From Parasponia andersonii (taxonomy: Eukaryota > Streptophyta > Magnoliopsida > Rosales > Cannabaceae): a DNA stretch of 64,000 nucleotides. Position numbers and translations under genes: made by a program. The stretch is taken from positions 298,761-362,760 of the forward strand of contig JXTB01000324.1 of the NCBI GenBank assembly GCA_002914805.1, read 5' to 3'. Positions 1-10,945 of this stretch are shown here, in pieces. Positions within the stretch are counted from its first letter, which is position 1, and the number at the start of each line of letters is the position of its first letter. The notes under the pieces are model-generated. The model was not told where the DNA came from, ran no database searches, and saw only the letters and a program-made list of their open reading frames with translations.

Positions 1-1888
1 TCATTGCTCGCTTAATCTCACTTGTTTTTGCATAGAAATTTCTTTGTTTTCTCTCTGCTTTTACCTCATTGGCTGAACTCTTCTCTTTCTTTTTTTTTTT
101 CTCAACAGATTCAACCTGACTCCCTTTCTTTTCACTCTTATTATTTTGCACAACCACACTTCCCTTCTCACTCTCGTTCTTTTGTTCTCTCAAGTTCTTT
201 TGATCACTCAATTTTTGCATTCTCACTTGATCTTCATAAACCTGTTTTGGTGTCATCGGAACTAGTGTGATTATTCGCTTGTTGAACATGAATGAATATT
301 TGTTGGTGAAACCATCATGTTGTACATGCCGATCATATTGCCACGGTCTTCCTAGGAGAAGGTGCCCAGCTTGCATTGGTACCACATCGCACAACACTTC
401 ATCTTCATATTTACCGATTTGAAACGGTACAACAACCTGCTTTGTAACCTTCACTTCACCACTATCATTCAACCATTGCAGCTTATATGGACGAGGATGC
501 CTAAGTATTCTGAGCCCTAGCTTTTCAACCATGGAAGTACTAGCAACATTAGTGCAACTGCCACCATCAACAATAACACTATATACCTTGTCTTTCATGT
601 GGCAACGAGTGTGAAAGATGTTCTCTCGCTGTACTTCTTATTCCTCTTTAACTTGTAAGCTTAAGGCTCGTCGTGCGACTAACCTAAGCATCTCACCCTG
701 ATCTGCTCCAAACTCCTCATCTCCCATTGAGGCATCCTCCAGTGGCGACATATCATCACAATCAGCCTCATCCTCAGGTTCAAACTCGCCATTATCTCGG
801 ATCACCATCACTCGCTTGTTTGGGCATTGGCTAGCTATGTTCCCTCTTCCCTGACATTTAAAGCATTTAATCTCACTAGAACGAGTCGAAGTAGGTGCTG
901 ATTTACCTTGAGGGGCCGTGTTAGGGGTGGCCATTTTGAGCTCAGATTTGGCCTTGGAGGTGGAAGAGCTTTCTTCTTTCCTTAGGTAACTTGGCTTCCA
1001 AGGTGCGGTACTAGATGTTTGTGGGGCGGGTCTTGGCCGGATTCCACTCCTCTTAAGCTGCCTTTCTGCCTTGATTGCCATATGAATTAAATCTTCCAAC
1101 TCCACATAATGGTGTATTTCAATCATATTAGTAATCTCTCGGTTTAAACCATTCAAAAATCTGGCCATTGTCGCTTCCCGATCCTCCTCCATATTGGCTC
1201 TGATCATAGCCATCTCCATTTCCTTATAATACTCATCAACACTGCTGTTACCTTGATGGAGGCCTTGAAGCTTCAAGTATAGATCCCGATAGTAGTGACT
1301 TGGCACGAATCATCGTCGCATCACTCTCTTCATCTCATCCCAAGTTTCTATAAGACGTTCTCCATTCTGCCTCCTATTAATGTAAAACTGATCCCATCAC
1401 ACAATAGCATAGTCAGTGAATTCGATTGCAGCAAGTTTTACCTTCTTCATTTTGGAATAATTGTGACAATCGAAAACCAACTCTATCTTCTTTTCCCACT
1501 CGAAATATGCTTCAGGATCGCTTTTTCCTTGAAAGGCGGGGATTCTCATCTTTATATTTCCTAAGTTGTTATCTACCCAGTTCCTAGCTTCTCTATCTCT
1601 GCCATATCTTCTATGGCTGCCCACTGACATCCTATCATATTCTTCTTCTACATCTTCCCTTTCATCTTCATCCACCTCCTCAACTTCTCTTCGGCGCACC
1701 CTATCCCTCCTCAGGGGCTGCCTCCGTTGTGTTCCTCCCTCTTCTACCCTATCCAATCTTTCATGTATTTGTTCTAATTCTGCCCTCATCATCTGTCTCA
1801 TCTCTCCCGTTAAAGCTTGTATTTGTAGGTTCAGAACAGCTGGTTGTTGAACCTCTTCGTTTGTACTTTTCTCTTGATTTTTAGACAT
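1..1888 (-). pseudogene. Ty3/gypsy gag-protease, broken by three stops
   Basis: Reverse-strand gag followed in the same frame by a retropepsin. The gag start is taken as the ATG at 1888-1886 (MSKNQEKS), just inside the internal region. It has an acidic/basic charged stretch, the retrotransposon gag domain and a CCHC zinc knuckle starting CFKCQGRGNIASQC near 830-870. The protease carries IVDGGSCTNVAS at about 565-530 (DGG in place of DSG, as I recall from many plant gypsy elements) and LLLGRPWQYDR further on. One frame runs through the whole stretch, interrupted only by stops at 1397-1399, 1310-1312 and 638-640. Reverse transcriptase and integrase would lie beyond base 1. Family identity is well supported; the lineage within Ty3/gypsy is not resolved. 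Confidence 0.9.
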
Positions 1889-2487
1889 GATAGAAATCTG
1901 CAAAACAGAGTTAGATTGATATGGAAAAGGACCTCGCCACACTCCCTCACGTGTTTCACTCGATATGATACACTCAATGCCACTCGTGTTTTTGCTCAAC
2001 AAGTTCTGGCTCTTACCCTCTTATGATCTCACACACATTGCCTTTTTCCACTTATATTCTTCTTGGAGTTCTTTCAAAACTAATCAAGAACTACTATAAA
2101 GGATTCAAGTAGCCAATCAACTAAGACAAACCAAATGAATCAGATTTTGTCACGGATTTTTTGATGAGTTTTGGCACTCAAGTGTGGGGTTTTGGTAAAA
2201 AGGGGTTTTAGGGCCTAAGGAACAAGATTGAAACACAAAAATTTAAGAAGAGTTCTGGTACTTTTTTTTTTTTTTTTTCCGGACCCTCTTTTTTCTCCTG
2301 TCTTTCCTTTCTTTCCTTTGAAGTTGCAGAAACGTGCAAAGAGCAAAAGAAAATCGGAACTTAAGGACAATAGGTAACTAGAAAACAAATAACAGCAGGT
2401 CTGGAAAACTTAGAAAGCAAAGATTATGTTTTTTTTTTTTTTTTAAACTATAAAGGATGCAAACATATTCAAACCTGATGAACCTAG

Positions 2488-2499
2488 GCTCTGATACCA
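2488..2499 (-). other. Primer-binding site of the gypsy element
   Basis: On the reverse strand the bases just inside the LTR read TGGTATCAGAGC, the usual plant primer-binding site matching the 3' end of initiator methionine tRNA. It fixes the boundary between the LTR and the internal region. Confidence 0.9.
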
Positions 2500-2501
2500 A
2501 C

Positions 2502-2962
2502 TGATATGAATCTCGCCAACGATGTGACGAAATCCGTTACCAAAATCTAGAAATACAATCCCAAGATCTTTCAAGTTTTGATGGAGGAACTGCAACCCGT
2601 TGCTTAGCAAAAGCAAGAACCTTGGTATGGTGAAGACGCCACAAATGGGATGGAGAATCTGTTTGATAAGTCGGATTGAACGCCACAAGCAAGCCGTTGA
2701 TGAGTTCAGAAAAGTCCCTTCGAGAACTCAAGAAGAAAACTCTTTCTCTTTCATTAATGTCAAAAAAAACTGGTGCCTCCTGATGTACGCGGCGCATATA
2801 TATTGGCGGCATAAATATACCCTGCTAGGGTTTTGAATGTAAAATTACTAATCTACCCTTAATGAAGAGAAAGAAGAAACAAGCCTAACATAATCCTAGA
2901 AACACTCAGAAATTAAAACACAAAATTAAAGATAAAATTACAAAGAAAGCACGTCTACATCA
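2502..2962 (-). repeat. Ty3/gypsy LTR (about 461 bp)
   Basis: The LTR has TGAT...ATCA ends: TGATATGAATC begins at 2502 and CTACATCA ends at 2962. The primer-binding site lies one or two bases inside it on the reverse strand. A TATA-like stretch near 2800-2820 (reverse strand) could be its promoter. The sequence on the other side (2963-3237) also looks like the inside end of a gypsy element, so this LTR appears to be shared by two internal regions. The partner LTRs are outside the window or lost. Confidence 0.8.
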
Positions 2963-3237
2963 AATTATAATTCTCCCTTGTATGATAGATTAGACTTACA
3001 ATGGCTCAATGGACGTGTATGATTGATTAGTTCTCTCACGGATCGACTTGGATGAGTAGAACCAACCTTTGTTCACCTTCAGTAGTGAACACATTTTCTT
3101 CTTGTTGTAGGACTCTCCGAACTAAGTTATTCAGCTCTTCTTTGAATCTTTTAGCTCGAGCCCTCGTCACTGGACCAACAGGAACTTGTACTGGACCACG
3201 AGTCTTGACCGCCATGATGTCCTCATCATTTTGCCTA
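2963..3237 (-). pseudogene. C-terminal end of a second gypsy polyprotein plus polypurine tract
   Basis: Read on the reverse strand, about 3215-3030 encodes a short peptide with GPVTRARAKRFKEEL and then a stop. I recognise this motif from the C-terminal tail of plant gypsy polyproteins. It is followed by a purine-rich AAGGGAGAATT immediately before the LTR at 2962, as expected of a polypurine tract. The frame is closed by a TGA only a few codons upstream, and the sequence stops at a junction with a copia relic near 3237, so only the last part of the element remains. Confidence 0.65.
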
Positions 3238-3564
3238 TGTCACTGCTAAGTTGATATAGCTCAAAGCTCTACTCACTGAACTTGGTTATTCTTCAGTTCA
3301 GAAACCAATTATTTGGTGTGACAATTAAAGTGTTGCAGCCTTGGCTACCAATCTAATATTTCATTAGCGCACAAAGCATATAGAGATAGATATTCACTTT
3401 GTTCGAGACAAAGTTGTAAATGGAGAATTGGAAATTCGTTTTGTGCTTACTGAGGATCACATTACAGATGTTTTTACTAAACCAGTTTCAACAGCGCGAT
3501 TTCTTCAGCTTCGTATCAAAACTTCAAGTAGCTGCTTCTCCTCGTCGTTTGAGAGGGGATTTTG
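3237..3564 (+). pseudogene. Ty1/copia RNase H C-terminal relic
   Basis: The forward strand encodes the end of a copia polyprotein: LKALLTELGYSS, then IIWCDN, KHIEIDIHFVRDKV, VLTEDHITDVFTKP and ARFLQLRIK, closing at a TGA at 3562-3564. These are the conserved C-terminal blocks of the copia RNase H domain. In-frame stops occur at the TAG before LKALL, at the TAA after IIWCDN and at the TAG before RTKH. The N-terminal part is gone: the sequence starts abruptly where the reverse-strand gypsy relic ends. Confidence 0.85.
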
Positions 3565-3890
3565 AGCAACCTACTCACTCAGCTGCCAAGTCTGTCACAA
3601 CTCATTCAGCTACAACGTCACTAGATTCTAAAAAGCTTCATGAAGACTTAAGAAAACTCAGTTAGTTAGGCAGCTAGTCAAAGTTGGTCAATTAGTTGAG
3701 TTTGTTGCAATTGGTTATTATCATTAGTTGTATAGTCCTGATTATCAGGATTCTATTAGAGTCTTGATTTAAACTATAAACTCATCTATATATATATGAG
3801 GAGATTCAGAGCTCAAATCATCACTTGAGTTAACTATTTTTCCTCAGAGTCTCAGCTTAATTTTCTTACCTACCAAACACTTCCCTTATG
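3565..3890 (+). repeat. Probable 3' end and LTR remnant of the copia relic
   Basis: Directly downstream of the RNase H relic lies non-coding sequence with a TATATATATGAGGAG stretch near 3790, a run like CTCATCTATATATA, and a pyrimidine-rich end near 3840-3890. That is what a short copia LTR looks like. I could not find clear TG...CA ends or a second copy, so the limits are approximate. Confidence 0.4.
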
Positions 3891-5850
3891 AACTTTCTTT
3901 ACTTATATTCATAAATTAATATAGTATGAATAAATTTGTATTAAAAAATAGATAAAGTTATAAAACTAAGATGAATACATTGGTTATATGTGATTTAAAT
4001 AAAAAATTGGAGGTTTTAATTTTTTTTTCAGAGAAAAACAAATATTACGCTATTAAAATAGTAGAAGAAGCCTTTATAATAACATATTTTATTAGAAGAA
4101 TATATTCCTCCAATAATATAACCTCACAAAATCATCTAGGTTGTACACATGGTTAACCACGACACAAAGAGGGAAAAAAAGAAAAAAATAAGCTAAATAT
4201 TTCAAATAGCAATTAACTAAATATTAAAGTAACTAAATTGTTAATGAGTTTGAATCATTATCAATTCTTCCGACTCCAAAGCATTGAAATTTAGGCCATA
4301 TATCTCTTCAATTCATCCAGATGTACATGTTTCACCACTAAATCTTGCATAAAAAATATTTGAATTTATTAAAAATTGTAAGCCTAGGCACAAAAAGAAA
4401 TTAGAATATGTACTCAATCACTAGTTTAGATGCGAGAAAATAAACTAATAGATAACGAGAAAAACCTTAGTTATCTATTATTACGTTAATTATGATAAAA
4501 TAAAAAAATTATAGAGTTAAACTTTTTAAGTAAACATAATTATTTTTTCATCGTGGACATAACATCGAATGCACAATATACTATATACTTTTCAAACTTT
4601 AAAATTCAAATATATAAGTACGTATAAGTTTCTATATACTATATACTTTTCAAACTTTAAAATTCAAATATATAAGTACGTATAAGTTTCTAAACTCATT
4701 ATTTTTCAAAAGATATACCGATATGAGAAATATAATTGAAAATATATAATTGTATTTATAATATATGAATATGTATAATAATGGGGTGGATTATACTAAT
4801 ATTATCTTCGCACCATACTCGCATATTTGCGATATGACTATTTCCTAATATTTTCCTTGTTAGAATGATTTTTCGTATCTTTATTCAAATTGGATCCCTT
4901 AACCATAGGTTATATCGTTATCATCACAAAAGAAAAAAAAATTATACTGAATCCAAAGTCTAATTTTTTTCATCCAATACACGACACTATTTACAATGCT
5001 ATGCGTAATTCTTTTATTTAGTAACTAATAAGTTAATTTTATTACTGGTTTCATAGAAAAGCGTATGTTTCAATATTTAAAATTATAATTATGATAATTG
5101 CCAAGTTTAATGTTATGCTATACTTTACGCTATAATTGACATGAAGTTTGATACAATGAATAACATAGGACCAAGGATAATTGTGCTATATGCTAAATTA
5201 TAGCATTGGTCTAGTATAAAATAACATGACAAATTGGAGAAAAATAACATTATAGAAAAGGCTAACTGCAAAAGTATTATCTGTAAATTTAAATATATTT
5301 TATTTAATTTATGCAAAATTATATATATGTATTTAAAAATTCTATATGTTTACATTCCTATAAGAATTGATCAAATTTTTTTAATTAAATAGATAATCTA
5401 AATTGATGATATCTTATTTAATTAATAAATATAAAAAATTAATTTAAAATAGTTAGTATAAGTCATTTAATTTGAACGTAAAATATATAAATTTGTAGAA
5501 ATTTGAAATATAACGTATGATTTTATAAAAGCCAAGAACATGATTAAAATTGTAAAAATATTATACATAGAATAATTTTTTTTTTTTACAGTATACCCTT
5601 AAATAAACATCCCAAATAAAAACACTTCTAAGTGCCCAAAAATAAAATGAGGTAATAGAGAAAAATATTGTATTGTGAAACCTTTAATATTAGCAAAAAG
5701 CCTATGTAGTGTTTCATTTTACGTAAGAATTGGATTGGAAAGAGTAGAGAGAATCTCCCCACATTATTCCGCAGCCAGTCCAACCACGCGAGAAATAGCG
5801 TCCAATCTCCAATGCCCCGTCTTTTTCCCCGCGTTTTCTTCCTCTTCCTC
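3891..5850. other. AT-rich intergenic DNA upstream of the RPI gene
   Basis: Apart from the 58-bp duplication, this stretch holds no recognisable gene. Short open frames here are low-complexity and AT-driven. The last 100 bases or so become GC-richer as the RPI promoter is approached. Confidence 0.7.
4576..4692. repeat. Perfect tandem duplication, 58-bp unit, two copies
   Basis: A 58-bp AT-rich unit at 4576-4633 is repeated without mismatch at 4634-4691. The first differing bases are at 4575/4633 and 4635/4693. Identical copies imply a recent duplication. No gene is nearby. Confidence 0.95.
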
Positions 5851-5860
5851 TCTCTAACCC

Positions 5861-5868
5861 TATAAAAG
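5861..5868 (+). promoter_or_regulatory. Likely TATA box of the RPI gene
   Basis: TATAAAAG at 5861 lies in a pyrimidine-rich context about 430 bp before the start codon, so transcription would begin near 5890. A telo-box-like AAACCCTA follows at 5923-5930, a motif common in promoters and leaders of plant housekeeping genes. The start site is inferred. Confidence 0.6.
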
Positions 5869-6051
5869 AAACCCCCAAGTCCCCCAAATCTCCTGCCTCG
5901 CCTCCTCATCCCCTTCCCCCTAAAACCCTATCTTTCTCTCCTCTGCTCTCAGCCACACATTCCTAGATTCAACTATCTCCTTCCCAATCCCAACTCTGCT
6001 CCAAATCCTTCCTTTCATATCTTTTTCCCATTTTTTAAAACCCAAATACAT

Positions 6052-6071
6052 TATATATATATATATATATT
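6052..6071. repeat. TA microsatellite in the RPI leader
   Basis: About ten TA repeats lie in the presumed 5' untranslated leader of the RPI gene. They are likely to be length-polymorphic between individuals. Confidence 0.9.
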
Positions 6072-6294
6072 CTTTTTGGGTATATATATACAATTTTTCC
6101 CTGTAAAACCAGTCGTTTTCTGGGTTCTGTTGCTCCATTCGGACCATTCCTGAAAAACCCAAAAACCCTTTTGCTTTCTCACTCATTCTATCCACCACCA
6201 TGTTGTAATAGCTCCAAAAATTTCGTTAGCTTTTTGTTGTTTTTCGAGTTTAGATATTTTTTTGGGGGGGTTGGGAGGTTTTTAAGCTTCAAAA

Positions 6295-7104
6295 ATGGCT
6301 ATTCCTTATCCTCATTTTTTTGGGTCAGAGAAATCGGCCATGGAAAAGGGGATTTTGGTGCATTCTCCGTCTTCGTCATCTTCACCATCAGTAATTCTAA
6401 CCCAGGACGAATTGAAGAAGATAGCGGCCTATAAAGCCGTCGAGTATGTCGAGTCCGGGATGGTCCTTGGCCTCGGAACCGGGTCGACGGCCAAGCACGC
6501 GGTGGACCGAATCGGCGAGCTTTTGCGCCAGGGGAAGCTTAAGAACATTGTAGGAATACCCACTTCGAAAAAGACCCATGAGCAGGCTGTTTCGTTGGGA
6601 ATTCCCTTATCGGATCTCGATTCACACCCGGTGCTTGATCTCGCCATTGATGGGGCTGATGAGGTCGACCCTTATCTCAATCTGGTTAAAGGCCGAGGTG
6701 GGTCGCTCTTGAGGGAGAAGATGGTGGAGGGCGCTTGCAAGAAGTTTGTGGTCATTGTTGATGAGACCAAGCTTGTTAAGTATTTGGGGGGTAGTGGATT
6801 GGCTATGCCTGTGGAGATTATCCCCTTTTGTTGGAAATTCACGGCCCAAAGGCTCCAAGACTTGTTTGAGGATTCGGGTTGCGTGGCAAAGCTGAGGACT
6901 TTTGGTGAAAAGGGAGAGCCTTTTGTGACAGATAACGGGAACTATATCGTGGACTTGTATTTCAAAAAAGATATTGGTGATTTGAAGATTGCTAGTGACG
7001 CCATCTTACGGCTTGCTGGAGTTGTTGATCATGGGATGTTTTTGGACATGGCGACCACTGTTATCATAGCCGGCGAGCTTGGTGTTACGGTGAAGAATAA
7101 GTAA
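6295..7104 (+). CDS. RPI: Ribose-5-phosphate isomerase A, probably cytosolic
   Basis: A 269-residue, intronless enzyme that interconverts ribose 5-phosphate and ribulose 5-phosphate in the pentose phosphate pathway. The RpiA hallmarks are all present: GLGTGST (59-65) for phosphate binding, DGADEVD (119-125), KGRGG (132-136) and the catalytic Glu141 in LLREK. Asp119, Asp122 and Lys132 correspond to the bacterial active-site residues. The first ATG (6295) gives a 30-residue Ser-rich N-terminus; a second Met at residue 16 is an alternative start. The N-terminus is short and contains an acidic residue early on, so a plastid transit peptide is unlikely. Arabidopsis has intronless RPI1 and RPI2 genes of similar length, and I cannot say which this matches. 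No frame damage is seen. Confidence 0.96.
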   Translation: MAIPYPHFFGSEKSAMEKGILVHSPSSSSSPSVILTQDELKKIAAYKAVEYVESGMVLGLGTGSTAKHAVDRIGELLRQGKLKNIVGIPTSKKTHEQAVSLGIPLSDLDSHPVLDLAIDGADEVDPYLNLVKGRGGSLLREKMVEGACKKFVVIVDETKLVKYLGGSGLAMPVEIIPFCWKFTAQRLQDLFEDSGCVAKLRTFGEKGEPFVTDNGNYIVDLYFKKDIGDLKIASDAILRLAGVVDHGMFLDMATTVIIAGELGVTVKNK

Positions 7105-9827
7105 GCAGGAAGGTAGTCTGAGATGGGATATCCGACTTAATATATTGTAGAAGCCATTAGAAGTCTTTATAATTCAGTCAATTTGACTGGTATCTGTTGT
7201 AACAAGGGAACGTTTTGGTTCCTATTCGATTTAATCGATTTGTGGGGTCACTTCTAATTTTGATTGTCTTTGGGACAATTTAGAATGGAAAGGTTAGGAA
7301 CTTTGAATTTTTGTGGACAGCTGCGTGATTGGCTTATGTGAGTTGGCTGTTAAGATTTTTTTTTTTTGGACTTAATTCACTCATTATTTATTATACTCCA
7401 GTTCTACAATGATATTGATACAGTGGTATGCAATGGATCAGTTATAGTTGAATCCTTTTTTTTTTTCCGTTCCTTTTCCTTATTCTCACATCTTTTGATT
7501 GTTTCTAGTGTGTCCCCAAGTGGTAATTCTGCAAATTTCTATGCAGTCTACGTGACTTTATAATGATTAAATTATGTTTCTCATTCGCACATCACCTGGA
7601 AATTATGCTTTGGACTACAGAAGGTTACATACATTTAATTTGTTCTAAACTTTTAGCTCTTTCCTTGTTATTATTAACCTTTTCACTCTAAGAGCTGAGA
7701 CAGGGTGACTGGAATTCTTGACATCATGATATTAGTAATCCTTTTAATCTTTGTACTCAAGTTGGTAGTGATGGTGCTCAACTTGTCTTTCAGTAATTTA
7801 TAATGTTACTTGTTTATGGCTTTATGCACCGTGGAATCTGGTACTAATTGGAGCAAAGTTTACTCGAGCGTTCTGAAGTGACGCAATTTATTTACGTCAA
7901 ACAGAAGATGTGACCTGCATTACTCACGATAATGGCTTTTCTTAGTGGCACAGAGCATCGGTTGGTCTTTTAAGCCATGTTCTCGCGGTCTGGATTGGAG
8001 CTATCTTCCCATGTGATATAGTTAATACACGAGATTCTTACATTGTTTTTGGTCTCCTATGGATTTGCATAAGCCCTATGTCTGATGGGAGTTTCACCAC
8101 AAAATCCTGGAAAGCATGTTTGGCGGTTTGTAGAAATTGTATACCAGTAGACAATTATGCGCCTTGCCTGCCACTTGGTCTTAAAGAGGACCTTGGTATT
8201 ATTTGTCTTACAAGTGCATTGCAGGTAGGGAGTCTGATATTCGTACATTCCAACTCAGCATGTTTGGCTCTATCCTACTGGCACTCTATTTGAAGACAAT
8301 CAGTCAGAACCAATTGCCAGTGCTGCAGACTGCTTTATGAGACACATTCATAACCGTAGGAGGTAAATTTATATGTATTCTTCTTGGTTAGCTTGGACGT
8401 TTTGAAACCAAACCTGTTGTCCAGTTAAATAAACTGTTTGCTATTTTGATATGTTTTAATACGTTGGCTTAGTTCATGCTGTCTGTTGTCAAAAAGAATG
8501 AAAACAAAAACACAATTTGTTCTTCTTATTTTCATTTGTCTTAGCCCATTGTTTATAGATTACCAAAAATGGTCAACTTTGTACTTGTTTGATTGTGCCT
8601 GAAAATGTGTCGTATTTGGTTGAGAATTCGTTTTCGTTTGAGGGAGTTGGTTGTGTGGCCGGGAAATAAAATTTTTTGTAGACTAGTGGCAGCTTATTTG
8701 ATTGTTATAGAAACGTTAGGAATAGGATGAAAAGTTTTATTTTTGTGCAATCTATTGATTCCCTCATTGCTTTTAGCCTTTTATTCTCATTGGTATCATG
8801 ATCATGGGTCAAACTTAATAGCAAACTATTACAAACTTAATAGCAAAGTAGTATGTCTTTGTCGTATATCATACTTAACATGTCTAATGACGATAAATGC
8901 TTCTGGCGTTGGCTTCAGAGTCTGAAATGAGCATTGTCGTAGTACACGTGTTTGACTGGGTTATTATATATGTGCATCTAATCCTTTTGGAGTGTATTCT
9001 TCATTACACACACACGCACAACTAGAACATGGACTTTCGGGGGTCTAAATTTGTTTATTTCTTAGTTACTTCCGTGAACGTAATGATTGAGCTTGACATT
9101 TCACTCGATGTGCTGCACACGGGAGATAAAAACTACATCGGCCTTCATGCTTATAAAACGACTCTTAAAAAGCTGCTGAAATAGTGATGCACAAAACATT
9201 TCCTGTTATAGAGTTTAGGGAGTTAAAAGCATATTGCTGATTTCTTTAGCAGTTTAGTTTACAATCCAAGTTCTCAGGTTGTTATAGGATCTTTATACGA
9301 TGCATAAGCATATCAGAATTGTTTGAATTGCATTTTGCATACGCATAACTTTCAGAATTGTTTATTGTTTGTCTTCTTTGCATGTAAAACCGCCATATTG
9401 GCTTGAAGGTTCAGACTGCAGCTTCTTCTTCCTCTTCCTCGTTATTATAGAAATTTAATCATAGTGCAGGGGATATTTCTGGGTGATCCATACTCTATGG
9501 TTTTGTCATATGAAGCTTAGCTAATTGTAATTGGTATTTGGCATGGTATGTGAAGATTTTTATGAATCTGATGGATTTTGTTTGATAGAATTTGACGTTT
9601 ATAAACACACATTACTTGAAAATTGTCCTGGCACGTACCAAAGAATGTCATTGATCATCTGATACGTAATTACATATTGTGGCCATTTTGTTAAGAATCA
9701 AAAGAGAAACTAAGGGGACTAGGAGTGTTGTCTTTTTTTTTTTTCACGAAAACTCAAACCACAAACCCCAAAAAAAGGAAGAATTGAAACCTAGTGCCAG
9801 CTTCATTCTCTTCCTTCTCCGCTGCCC
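7105..9827. other. RPI 3' flank and non-coding DNA
   Basis: The first 200-300 bases are probably the RPI 3' untranslated region. The remainder has moderate base composition with many short closed frames. I recognise no protein, RNA gene or element ends in it. Confidence 0.6.
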
Positions 9828-10462
9828 TTGACTCCATTAACGCCTCCCTTATGTACCTTTGCTCCTCCGACGATGACAACCACTGCAACCAGAGCTAGTG
9901 CTTTGATGTTCCACGACGATTCTCCGGCTTCGCGCCGAGTCTGCACTTTCGGCGTCGTCAACTGCACTATCTCGAAAAATGTTAATTCCAACAACTCCGG
10001 TGGAAAGTTGGTCCTCTACACCTCCACCTTCAGCGCTGGTGAGCGAAACATCAGAATCACCGACAAGATTGAGGCTCTGACCGAGTCCCCTGTAAGTTTG
10101 GACGCTATCGTTTTTAGCTCCAACACGAAGTACGACTATTTGTATTGTGGGTCGTCATTGTACGAGAGCTTGGGCCCCTAGAGGGTGAGGGAATGGTTGG
10201 CATACCATTTGAGACTGTTCAGACCCAAATCTCATTTCGTGATACATGATGCGACTGCGGTCCATGAGGAGGTGATGGAAGTGATGAAACCATGGATGGA
10301 GCTTGAGCTTGGTTACGCGACGTTGCAATACATTTATGTTCCAGCCAAGAACACCATTAAATTGGTTATGGATTCTCTATCAAATTATTCTCAATTTACC
10401 ATTGAATATATGCCTATGCGCATTAAGCTCTACCTCTCTACCGATGCTGGAAAAACTTACAG
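9828..10462 (+). pseudogene. GT92 galactan synthase (GALS-like) pseudogene with catalytic-site deletion
   Basis: Two blocks match plant GALS proteins (GT92/DUF23), which in the Golgi add beta-1,4-galactose to pectic galactan. The first ends in YDYLYCGSSLYESL. A TAG at 10179-10181 sits where the family has Gln (CAG to TAG). The second block then starts VREWLAYHLRLF and continues with SHFVIHDATAVHEEV. After YATLQ the sequence jumps straight to YIYVPAKNTIK; family members have roughly 40 further residues here, including the DxD-type catalytic motif, so there is an in-frame internal deletion. The block ends at KTYR with a plausible splice donor (AG|GTACAT at 10462/10463), but I see no downstream exon. 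The N-terminal region is divergent and its start is uncertain. It cannot encode an active enzyme. Confidence 0.85.
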
Positions 10463-10686
10463 GTACATAGATTTGGCTTTCTCATTATTTTTATTTTTTT
10501 TTTCTTTTTAGCATCATGACATATATTTGAACTAGTCATTAATGATGCGACAATGACCAAATCAAGTGGAAGATAATCTTTTTAAAGCAGAGCCAATTCA
10601 ATTGAAACTCCATGTTAATTGTTTTAACTAGCTAGCTTGGTTTTTTTTTAAGTCATGATAAAGTGATTTGTAATTTATCACAATAA

Positions 10687-10945
10687 GTGAAATGTTGTAT
10701 GTTTTTGGAATGATTTTGGATTGAATTTGTGACTATAAATAAATTTTGGAACTGATTTTTGTATGTTAGATTGATTCGTGATAATAACATTTTTCTGTGT
10801 TGGATCGTCACAAATTTTGCACAAAGAACAATGGAGATCACGAAGAATGTGAAATTGTATGTTTTTGGAATGATTTTGGACTGAATTTGTGATTGCAAAT
10901 GGATTTTAAGACTGATTTTTGTATGTTGGATCGTCATAAATTAAC
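10687..10945. repeat. Diverged tandem pair, about 160-bp period
   Basis: TATGTTTTTGGAATGATTTT at about 10698 recurs at about 10858, followed in both copies by similar text (GACTGATTTTTGTATGTT). The period is 160 bp and the copies differ at several sites. The surrounding 10.7-11.5 kb is rich in GTGAC/GTCAC words and looks transposon-derived, but I could not find ends. Confidence 0.75.

Noticed and set aside
6295-6380. Plastid transit peptide on the RPI protein
   Set aside because: The extension before the conserved domain is only about 35 residues with acidic residues and little of the usual transit-peptide character.
7900-8340. Possible coding exons between RPI and the galactan-synthase relic
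   Set aside because: Frames on both strands are short and resemble nothing; no consistent splice pattern.
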